Positions 1 through 6,904 of a DNA stretch of 32,472 nucleotides are shown here, in pieces. Under the pieces are notes generated by a model, which saw nothing but the letters and a program-made list of their open reading frames with translations, was not told where the DNA came from and made no database searches. How positions within the stretch are numbered: the first letter of the stretch is position 1; every line of letters starts with the position of its first letter. Position numbers and translations under genes: made by a program. Origin of the DNA: Chitinophagaceae bacterium. GTDB lineage: Bacteria > Bacteroidota > Bacteroidia > Chitinophagales > Chitinophagaceae. The stretch is taken from contig CANGOX010000035.1 of the NCBI GenBank assembly GCA_947455605.1, positions 1 through 32,472 on the forward strand, given 5' to 3'.

Positions 1-1
1 A

Positions 2-730
2 ACGCCTGTAGCAGATCATACCGGTTGGTTTACCAACTGGATAGCCATCCAGCGCGACGTTACCGAAGAGAAAGAGCAATTGCTGAAAACGATGAACGAG
101 GAGGACCAAAGGAAAAAAGAACTCACCAAAGCGCTGTTAAAAGGAGAAGATAACCACCGCAAGTTCATGAGTATGGAACTGCATGATAATATTGCCCAAT
201 TACTGTTGGGCATGAAACTGTATCTGGCGCAATACCAGAAGAAGAAAAAACAGGAAGACCTGGATGAGGGTATGGAGATCCTGAACCGTTCCATCCAGGA
301 AGTAAGAAGCCTGTCTCACAATCTTGCCTTACGGGAAGTGGATGAAAAGAATATCAGTACCGCATTGAAAGGATTGCTGGATAAATTAGTAACCGCTGCC
401 AATATTCAGGTAGATTTTGAGGCTGATATCAGACAAGAAACCCTTTCGAAAGACCTTTGCACCCATATTTATCGCATTACCCAGGAGCAGATGAACAATA
501 TCATCAAACATTCCAGCGCTACGGTTGTTAAATATCGATTAGTACAGAAGAAAAACAAGATCTTTCTAACCATAACCGATAACGGGGAAGGATTTGACAG
601 TACGGCTAAAGCGGATGGGATCGGGTTTTCGAACATCAAATCCAGAACAGAGCTGTTTAATGGCAGCTTTAACCTCCATTCAAAACCGGGTGAGGGCTGC
701 GAGCTTGCCATCGAATTGTGTATGAATTAG
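2..730 (+). CDS. Sensor histidine kinase, HisKA_3 type (5' end outside window)
   Basis: The frame is open to the left edge, so the gene starts before the window; an internal ATG at 80 is not the true start. The first residues (TNWIAIQRDVTEEKEQL) look like the end of a PAS/PAC domain running into a signalling helix. The dimerisation/phosphoacceptor motif ELHDNIAQLL follows, with the His at 182-184, typical of the HisKA_3 (NarX/DesK) class. The C-terminus is a HATPase_c domain with an N box (QEQMNNIIKHS), a G1 box (DNGEGF) and a later GIGFSNIKSR stretch. The kinase would autophosphorylate and pass phosphate to a receiver. The LuxR-type regulator about 390 nt downstream is the natural partner, because HisKA_3 kinases usually pair with NarL/LuxR regulators (family knowledge; the pairing is inferred). 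No membrane segment is visible in the part present. Confidence 0.93.
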   Translation, partial: TPVADHTGWFTNWIAIQRDVTEEKEQLLKTMNEEDQRKKELTKALLKGEDNHRKFMSMELHDNIAQLLLGMKLYLAQYQKKKKQEDLDEGMEILNRSIQEVRSLSHNLALREVDEKNISTALKGLLDKLVTAANIQVDFEADIRQETLSKDLCTHIYRITQEQMNNIIKHSSATVVKYRLVQKKNKIFLTITDNGEGFDSTAKADGIGFSNIKSRTELFNGSFNLHSKPGEGCELAIELCMN

Positions 731-1121
731 CCTTATTTTTCTAAATTCACCCAATATCCGGGATAAAACTACCAGAAACAGGATAAAACCTGCCTAAAAT
801 CATCTTTTTCTACCCCCAGAAAAGCTAATTATGTAGTGCAGGTCCCTTGTAGTATCCATTCTACCATAAACCAAATGTTTTTACTAAATCAATATCCGCA
901 AGAATCTAACAATTGCTTAAAAAAGAATGATTCACTTTGTAGTGCGATCTTGGTAAATGGATCATTTACGGCAGCTTAAGATTCGCTTAAAAAGAGGGTT
1001 TCTGATATTTGCCCCCTTATTTAAGGGTAATAAGTATCAGTAATTAATCACAATATTTACAAAATATATTTTTGGTTATGTAACACCCGTTTGCATATCC
1101 GGAGGTAATAAATCAAGGATT
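731..1121. other. 391-nt intergenic region upstream of the LuxR-type regulator
   Basis: No convincing gene is seen. The region holds a dyad at 953-969, a second short dyad CCCTTA-TT-TAAGGG at 1014-1027, a direct repeat GCTTAAAAA(A)GA near 914 and 985, and TGTAGTGC twice (about 833 and 938). TATTTTTG at 1067-1074 fits the Bacteroidota -7 motif TAnnTTTG, but no TTTG sits at the right distance upstream, so it is only a weak promoter candidate for the operon starting at 1122. Confidence 0.5.
953..969. promoter_or_regulatory. Operator-like dyad GTAAATG-GAT-CATTTAC
   Basis: This is a perfect 7-bp inverted repeat around a 3-nt centre, about 150 nt upstream of the LuxR-type response regulator. The size and symmetry suit a dimeric helix-turn-helix protein, possibly the downstream regulator itself. 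Binding is an inference; only the symmetry is seen. Confidence 0.35.
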
Positions 1122-1778
1122 TTGGACAAAAAGAATTTTATCACCGTTGGTTTGATCGAAGACAACCAGGCTTTACGTAGGAGCATTGAAGATTTTGTGC
1201 AGCTCGATAAAGAACTGGGTATGCTGTTTTCCTGCAATAGCATTGAAAAATGGCTAATGCATTTTGAAACAGACCCGATTGCCCCCACCATTCTTTTTCT
1301 CGATATCGGTTTACCGGGTATCTCAGGATTAAAAGCGATCTCTATCTTAAGAAGCAAATATCCTCTAACAAAACTGATCGTGATCTCCGGAGACAGCTCA
1401 AACGAAAGTGTTTGGGAAGCCATTACCAGCGGTGCGAATGGATACCTGTTAAAGCCCTTCTCTTTAATGGAGATCAGACAACAGATCAATATCATACAAA
1501 GCGGAGGAGCAGCCTTATCTCCCCAAATTGCTATTAAACTCATACAAAGGATCAGTGCGGGCACTACGGCGGTAGATCAGAATGAAACCGATTCGCTCAC
1601 CCTGCGCGAGAAAGATGTATTGGAACAACTGATCAAAGGATTAAGCTATAAGGAAGTATCCAATGTACTCAAGATTTCTTACGCTACTGTAAATGATCAT
1701 ATTAAGAATATCTATAGCAAACTGGGGGTTAATTCCAAATCTGAATTGATCGTAAAAGTATTAAAGAGTAAAAACTAA
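1122..1778 (+). CDS. Response regulator, receiver plus LuxR-type HTH (NarL/FixJ family)
   Basis: The receiver domain (residues about 7-125) has the acidic pair in LIEDN, phosphoacceptor D61 (FLDIGLPGISG), S89 in VISGDSS and K111 in LLKPF, so every residue needed for phosphotransfer is present. A LuxR-type HTH follows at about 155-213 (LTLREKDVLEQL, then YATVNDHIKNIYSKLG). It should act as a phosphorylation-controlled transcription factor. The start is a TTG at 1122; the frame has a stop at 1107 and no ATG before the receiver core, so this is the only start that keeps the domain whole. A GGAGG lies 16 nt upstream, rather far for a ribosome site. The gene heads a closely spaced run, with the next ORF 18 nt downstream, and the preceding HisKA_3 kinase is the likely donor. 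Confidence 0.93.
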   Translation: MDKKNFITVGLIEDNQALRRSIEDFVQLDKELGMLFSCNSIEKWLMHFETDPIAPTILFLDIGLPGISGLKAISILRSKYPLTKLIVISGDSSNESVWEAITSGANGYLLKPFSLMEIRQQINIIQSGGAALSPQIAIKLIQRISAGTTAVDQNETDSLTLREKDVLEQLIKGLSYKEVSNVLKISYATVNDHIKNIYSKLGVNSKSELIVKVLKSKN

Positions 1779-1796
1779 ACTTCAATAAGACCGGGA

Positions 1797-2198
1797 ATGC
1801 CACATTTTTTAGAAACAAAGGACTTTACGTTTATAAATGCAGATGATAACGGGATCAATCGTTTTTCTATTACGATGACGCTTCAAAATCTGCATCAAAA
1901 TGTATTGGAGGCTGCAGATGGAGAAGAAGTGATGGATCTTTTGGAGAAATTGAAAGGAAAGAAGATCATCATCCTGCTCGATCTGAATATGCCGGTTTTG
2001 AGTGGGTATGATGTTATCCGGAAAATATGTAACGCCCCGGATGAGTATAAACTCGTAAAGATCATTGTGATCAGCGGCAGTTTTTATTCCGAATTCCAGA
2101 AAAAAGAATTGGATAGCTGTATCAGCAGTTATGTAGAAAAACCATATTCCGAACAGGAACTGATTATGAAGATAACCGCTTGTACCAAAGAATTCTGA
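1797..2198 (+). CDS. Stand-alone receiver (CheY-like) protein
   Basis: At 133 aa this is a receiver domain with no output domain. The acidic pocket (ADDN, residues 15-18), phosphoacceptor D62 (LLDLNMPVLSG), S93 in VISGS and K115 in VEKPY are all present, so it should accept phosphate. It probably relays or buffers phosphate between kinases, or acts by protein contact, as single-domain receivers do. It sits 18 nt after the LuxR-type regulator and 2 nt before the next kinase, consistent with co-transcription and perhaps translational coupling. Confidence 0.9.
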   Translation: MPHFLETKDFTFINADDNGINRFSITMTLQNLHQNVLEAADGEEVMDLLEKLKGKKIIILLDLNMPVLSGYDVIRKICNAPDEYKLVKIIVISGSFYSEFQKKELDSCISSYVEKPYSEQELIMKITACTKEF

Positions 2199-2200
2199 TT

Positions 2201-4099
2201 ATGCAGCCGATTGTCATGAACGATACAGATCAAAAAGTTGCTGAGCTGAAATTTCTGCTCAACAACATATCGCATGCGATCCTGTTTGAGTCGTTGGGCA
2301 ATGAAATTTTATTTATCAATCAGAACTTCTGCGACCTTTTTGCTATTCCGGTAGCACCGGAATTACTGGTTGGCGCAGATTGTTCTAAATCGGCAGAAAC
2401 ATCAAAGGGCCTGTTTCTGCATCCGGACGAATTTGTAAAAGGTATCCGCAAAATTTATGCAGCAGGCTTACCGGTTATGAATGAGGAACTGGTATTGGCA
2501 GATGGTCGGTCTATCTACCGGGATTATAAACCCATTCCTTCAAATACCGGGTATAGCGGCCATTTGTGGATCTACAAATATTCACTCGAGCTTAAATCGA
2601 TCCTGAATGAGGTACAGGAGCAAAAGGATTTTTATGAGCACCTGCTTAATAATATACCTGCAGATATCGCAATTTTCAGCACTGATCATAAATATGTCTT
2701 TATTAATAAGACAGCTATTTCTGTTGAAGAAAAACGTAAATGGCTGATTGGTAAAGATGATTTTGAGTATAGCCGCGCCAATAACAAACCACCTTATCTG
2801 GCAGTAAGCCGTCGGGCCTTGTTTCTGGAAGCCTTGAAAACAGGCAATATGATCGAATTTGAAGAAGAGAACGAAACGCCCAGCGGCTCCAAAGTATATA
2901 ACCTCAGACGATTCTATCCTTTACGAAAAGAAAACGGAGAAATCCAGAATGTGATCGGATATGGAATGAATATAACCAAGATCCGTGAGCGGGAATTTCT
3001 CCTGAAAGAGCAGGAGCAGGCATTCAGAGACCTGGTAGATTCTATGGATCAGCTGGTACTCGCCATCAATGAATCGGGTGTTATCGCTTATGCCAATCCG
3101 AGATGGTGTGAAATGATGGGCGAAAAACCCAATGAATGTGTGGGTAAAAAGATTGCTTCTTATATCAAGACCGGGAAAGATAATTTTTTGCAGAATATTG
3201 GCATCTTTTTCAAACACCCGAAACAAAACCTACAGAAAGCCCAGGTGTCAATGGTTTCAAAAAAGGGCCGTAAACATATTTTCAGCTATTATCTTTCCAC
3301 GTTTACCAACCTGAATACCGGAGAGAACAGGGCCGCTGTTTATTTTAACGATATAACGGAACAGCTGCAGGTAGAGAAAAAACTGAAAAAAGTGGCAGCC
3401 GAAGAAAGAAAGCTGAACGAACTGAAATCAAGTTTCATGAGTCTTGTTTCGCATGAACTCAGAACACCCCTTTCCGTTATCTTATCCAGTGCCGAACTCA
3501 TCGAATTAATGGGACCACAGGATATTAATCCCGAAGACTCACAAACAGCCGTATTCACAGACAGAATTATCCGCCAGGTTGATAAGATGACACAGCTGAT
3601 GACCGAATTCCTGTTCCTGAGTAAAGTGGAAGCGGGCAGAATACCGTTTAACCCGCAGAAAATGAACCTGCCCGAATTTCTTGAGAAACTGAAAATGGAA
3701 CTATACAACCCATGGAAAGATGGCAGAACACTTCATTTGTCAGTAAAAGGCAATCGCCCATGGGTAATGGCAGATGAGCTGATGTTATCCCACACAGTGT
3801 CAAACCTGGTAAATAATGCTTTTAAATATTCTTCCGGCCAGCCAGCTCCGTTATTGAGACTATACTTTTTTAAACGTTCATGGAAATTATTATTGGTAGA
3901 CTCAGGATTGGGCATACCGGCTGAAGAGATAAAAAAAGTTTTCCTTCCTTTTACAAGGGGTGGTAATGTACGAGAGATCGAAGGAACCGGTTTTGGACTG
4001 AATATCGTAAGGATTTTCGTTAAAACACATAAAGGGAATATCCGGATAAAGAGTTCAGAGGGCAAGGGAACAGCGGTGCTTTTACAATTCCCTTATTAA
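2201..4099 (+). CDS. PAS-domain sensor histidine kinase (three PAS)
   Basis: The protein has 632 aa from the ATG at 2201. A TTG at 2180 is in frame but would overlap the previous gene by 19 nt; the ATG two bases after that stop codon is preferred, and an ATG at 2216 is also possible. No membrane segment is seen, so it is probably cytoplasmic. PAS-like domains lie at about 12-125, 140-265 and 275-390. HisKA follows with the H box VSHELRTPLS (H418), then HATPase_c with an N box (NLVNNAFKYS), G1 (DSGLGIP) and G2 (GTGFGLNIV). All catalytic boxes look intact. The signal sensed is unknown. The downstream hybrid and AraC-type regulator are likely partners because of tight spacing (12 nt, then 2 nt). 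Confidence 0.93.
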   Translation: MQPIVMNDTDQKVAELKFLLNNISHAILFESLGNEILFINQNFCDLFAIPVAPELLVGADCSKSAETSKGLFLHPDEFVKGIRKIYAAGLPVMNEELVLADGRSIYRDYKPIPSNTGYSGHLWIYKYSLELKSILNEVQEQKDFYEHLLNNIPADIAIFSTDHKYVFINKTAISVEEKRKWLIGKDDFEYSRANNKPPYLAVSRRALFLEALKTGNMIEFEEENETPSGSKVYNLRRFYPLRKENGEIQNVIGYGMNITKIREREFLLKEQEQAFRDLVDSMDQLVLAINESGVIAYANPRWCEMMGEKPNECVGKKIASYIKTGKDNFLQNIGIFFKHPKQNLQKAQVSMVSKKGRKHIFSYYLSTFTNLNTGENRAAVYFNDITEQLQVEKKLKKVAAEERKLNELKSSFMSLVSHELRTPLSVILSSAELIELMGPQDINPEDSQTAVFTDRIIRQVDKMTQLMTEFLFLSKVEAGRIPFNPQKMNLPEFLEKLKMELYNPWKDGRTLHLSVKGNRPWVMADELMLSHTVSNLVNNAFKYSSGQPAPLLRLYFFKRSWKLLLVDSGLGIPAEEIKKVFLPFTRGGNVREIEGTGFGLNIVRIFVKTHKGNIRIKSSEGKGTAVLLQFPY

Positions 4100-4111
4100 T
4101 ACAACAGGTAT

Positions 4112-5185
4112 ATGGAGAAAATTTTAATAATAGAGGATGAGAAGATCATACGGGTTTCTATTATGGAGATCCTGAAATTTTATGCGTATGAGGTATATAA
4201 TGCTTCTAATGGTAAAGAAGGACTTGAAATGGTAAAGCTTCAGAAACCGGATCTCATTCTTTGTGATGTTATGATGCCCGAAATGGATGGGTTTGGTGTA
4301 CTGGAAGAATTGAAAAAAGATCCGGAATTCAATACGCCCTTTATCTTCCTTACGGCTAAAGTACAATCAGATGATATCAGGAAAGGAATGAACCTTGGCG
4401 CCGATGACTATGTTTTCAAACCTTTTAAAAGCAGCGACCTGCTTAGTACGATCAGGATCCGCCTTGCCAAAAAGAAACAGTTAACGCAAAACCTTGAGAA
4501 CAGAACAAAAGACCTAGAAGGCCTGGTTAAACTGATGATCGGTCATGAGTTCAGTACGCCCATGAACGGGATCGTAAATATGTCGAAGTTCATCAGCCGG
4601 AATATTGAAGCTGGTAATGATTCAGATCTCACCGAGTTATGCAAGAACCTCGATATCAGCTCTGAAAGACTGCAATCCACTTTTCAGAAAGTGCGCAAAT
4701 TATATGAGGTACAGGAAATGGAAACGAGTATCATAGGCCAGAAAGAAGTATGCAATACTGCCGATCTGATTGTTGGCATTGCAAGCGGAATAGCCAAAAA
4801 AGCCGGTCGCGAAAAAGACCTGGTTATCCACAGAATTGAAGATACCGTATTACCCATGAGCAGCAACCTGCTGTTCTCTGCGGTTTATGAGATCATTGAA
4901 AATGCTTTTAAGTTCTCAGATAAGAACAGTAAGGTGTTCATTAAAGCAAATTCGGAAAATGGAGAGTACCATATCGTTGTATCAGACAGCGGTAAAACAG
5001 TTTCTGCAGATCAACTTTCTTCTTACCGTTCATTTCACCAGTTCGACAGGGAGAAAAACGAACAGCAGGGTTTGGGTGCCGGACTGGCACTGGCTATGAA
5101 AATAACAGCTCTATATAAAGGACAGGTATCTTTTTCAGATAATGAACAGGGAGGTATTTCAGTTACCCTCACTTTTAAATTATAG
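4112..5185 (+). CDS. Receiver-histidine kinase hybrid with atypical kinase boxes
   Basis: This 357-aa protein has the receiver at the N-terminus (D52 in LCDVMMPEMDG, T81, K103 in VFKPF) and a kinase at the C-terminus. This is the reverse of the common hybrid order and resembles receiver-first kinases that take phosphate before acting. The presumed phosphoacceptor helix reads GHEFSTPMNG: H145 and the following E are kept, but STP replaces the usual RTP. In the HATPase region the N box (ENAFKFS) and G2 (GLGAGL) look normal, but G1 reads DSGKT rather than DxGxG, so ATP binding or kinase rate may be reduced. It is probably a signal integrator in the same operon, with the next gene starting 2 nt after its stop. 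Confidence 0.88.
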   Translation: MEKILIIEDEKIIRVSIMEILKFYAYEVYNASNGKEGLEMVKLQKPDLILCDVMMPEMDGFGVLEELKKDPEFNTPFIFLTAKVQSDDIRKGMNLGADDYVFKPFKSSDLLSTIRIRLAKKKQLTQNLENRTKDLEGLVKLMIGHEFSTPMNGIVNMSKFISRNIEAGNDSDLTELCKNLDISSERLQSTFQKVRKLYEVQEMETSIIGQKEVCNTADLIVGIASGIAKKAGREKDLVIHRIEDTVLPMSSNLLFSAVYEIIENAFKFSDKNSKVFIKANSENGEYHIVVSDSGKTVSADQLSSYRSFHQFDREKNEQQGLGAGLALAMKITALYKGQVSFSDNEQGGISVTLTFKL

Positions 5186-5187
5186 TT

Positions 5188-6009
5188 ATGACAACCAACA
5201 AAAACAATACAGTATTAATTGTGGAGGACAATGAAGACCTAAGGAAAAACCTTACCGAGAGTCTCGCAATTCAACATAATGTACGGAGTGCAGAGAACGG
5301 GTCAGTTGCCCTTGAGATGTTGAAAACAGAGTCGCCAGACCTCATTCTGCTGGATATCATGTTGCCATTTCCGCTGGATGGGTTTTCCATTCTCCGGCAT
5401 CTGAAGAACGAACCTCGCCTTTCTTTGATACCGGTGATCCTGGTATCTGGATTGAAATCAGACCAGATCATCATGGATGGTTTAAAACTGGGTGCCAATG
5501 ATTTTATTGTAAAGCCATTCAAGCTGAATGAACTGTTACTGAAGTGTAATAACCTGATCAATATCAAGAATAACCTGAAACAGAGTTTTGAAAGAGAAGT
5601 ATATCTCAAGATCCCTAATTCGGTTGAGCTGGATGTAGAAGCTGAGTTTAAAAAGAAATTTGAAAGTGTGGTGGAGAATTTTATTGAAGGGTCTCAGAAC
5701 TCCGTACCCCTGATCGCAGAAAAAATGCTGATGAGTGTTTCTACACTTGAACGATGGACACGTCGTTTATACAATACAACCCCTAAACAGTTTATCCTGA
5801 ACCTGAAACTGAATAAAGCAGAGATCTATCTGCGTCAGCGTTTGGGAAGTGTAAATGAGATTGCTTATAATCTCGGGTTTAACTCGGTTTCTTATTTCTG
5901 TGTTTGTTTCAAAAAGAAATACGGTAAAACACCCAAAACCATGATGCGCTCCGCGGCAGGCGAAAAAAACAATAAGGCAGCAGAACCGGAAATGTCCTAC
6001 ATACAGTAA
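5188..6009 (+). CDS. Response regulator, receiver plus AraC-type HTH
   Basis: The receiver (about 8-125) has an acidic pocket (VEDNED), phosphoacceptor D56, S87 and K109 (IVKPF). The loop after D56 reads DIMLPFPLDG, one residue longer than the usual DxMxPxMDG. A linker follows, then an AraC-type DNA-binding domain at about 165-260 (SVSTLERWTRRLYNTTPKQF, then EIAYNLGFNSVSYFCVCFKK). This is a DNA-binding output for the kinases just upstream. The first AraC recognition helix has ERW where LxRK is typical. The gene overlaps nothing and begins 2 nt after the hybrid kinase, so the two are almost certainly co-expressed. Target genes are unknown. Confidence 0.92.
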   Translation: MTTNKNNTVLIVEDNEDLRKNLTESLAIQHNVRSAENGSVALEMLKTESPDLILLDIMLPFPLDGFSILRHLKNEPRLSLIPVILVSGLKSDQIIMDGLKLGANDFIVKPFKLNELLLKCNNLINIKNNLKQSFEREVYLKIPNSVELDVEAEFKKKFESVVENFIEGSQNSVPLIAEKMLMSVSTLERWTRRLYNTTPKQFILNLKLNKAEIYLRQRLGSVNEIAYNLGFNSVSYFCVCFKKKYGKTPKTMMRSAAGEKNNKAAEPEMSYIQ

Positions 6010-6055
6010 ACTCAACCTGAATATTACCGGTAACGGTTCTTAGAAAAACGATTCA

Positions 6056-6877
6056 ATGATTTGTATCAACAGTAATGAAAAACGGATTCTTCAGCACCTG
6101 ACTGAAGCTTTTGTAAAAGAAGATATTAAGGCCTCTTATTTTTATGCTGAATCTGACAATGCCATGTGGCTTGAAATGGAAACATGGCTGGAAAAGATGA
6201 AGAGAAAACAACCCGAAGAGGATCTTACCTATTATTATATTATTGCCGGCCCTTACGACCTGTATGAGATCTATGCTAATCTTAAGATGATCTATCAGCT
6301 GGTGAAAAATTCGGTAACCCGGTCTTTTACGCTGAACATTGTCTTCAGTTATTCCGATGAAGAAATACAACAGGCAGATCCAATGAATGATCTCACCTAT
6401 CATTTGTATAGCTTATTAAACGCCCTGCATCAGAAAAAAAACAGCAAGTTCCGTTTTGATATCAGCTTCAATTTTGCCTATAATGTTTTTGGCATGTACC
6501 GGTCATCAGATACAGACAGCAAGAACAGGATCCAGCAATTCATTAACCTGAATAACCAGGCAGAAAATATTTACCTCACCATACAGCCCGAAGAAAGAGT
6601 TACCGGTACAGAGGTGGAATATTTATGCAGCTACCTGCTGGATCTGCGCAAAAAAACGACCAAGGCATACCCGGTACCTCAGCGCAATGTGATACCTATG
6701 CCGGAGCCGGTAACCCTCGATAAACTGGTAAATGCCATCAATAAAGGAACCTATACCCTGGATAGTAATGTTATGTCTCCAGAACAATATGCCATGAAAT
6801 CTGCTTTTTATGCAGAATGGCTTACTGTAGACCCGCAACTGGATTTTATTCAGCAGATCCTGCGCTATATCAAATAG
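6056..6877 (+). CDS. Unrecognised 273-aa protein at the end of the two-component operon
   Basis: I do not recognise a family. The protein has no signal peptide and no clear membrane segment. It is rich in Tyr, Asn, Gln and charged residues, with a stretch DLTYYYIIAGPYDLYEIY (about 57-74) and a Pro/Val-rich linker (AYPVPQRNVIPMPEPV) before an acidic/aromatic C-terminal part ending QQILRYIK. The alternation of hydrophobic strands and helices suggests a soluble alpha/beta fold (inference). It starts 46 nt after the AraC-type regulator on the same strand and its 3' end faces the convergent kinase 27 nt away. Position suggests an accessory or output protein of the signalling cluster. Codon use matches its neighbours, supporting a real gene. 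Confidence 0.8.
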   Translation: MICINSNEKRILQHLTEAFVKEDIKASYFYAESDNAMWLEMETWLEKMKRKQPEEDLTYYYIIAGPYDLYEIYANLKMIYQLVKNSVTRSFTLNIVFSYSDEEIQQADPMNDLTYHLYSLLNALHQKKNSKFRFDISFNFAYNVFGMYRSSDTDSKNRIQQFINLNNQAENIYLTIQPEERVTGTEVEYLCSYLLDLRKKTTKAYPVPQRNVIPMPEPVTLDKLVNAINKGTYTLDSNVMSPEQYAMKSAFYAEWLTVDPQLDFIQQILRYIK

Positions 6878-6904
6878 AAAGAGTGGGGTAAATTGGGGTG
6901 CGCT

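Noticed and set aside
469..711. Minus-strand frames inside kinase genes (469-711, 3340-3708, 3733-4065, 25762-26094)
   Set aside because: They mirror the conserved HATPase and HisKA coding regions on the other strand and have no domain features of their own.
2180..2200. TTG start for the triple-PAS kinase at 2180
   Set aside because: It overlaps the receiver gene by 19 nt and adds only seven residues of no domain value; the ATG at 2201 is two bases after that stop.
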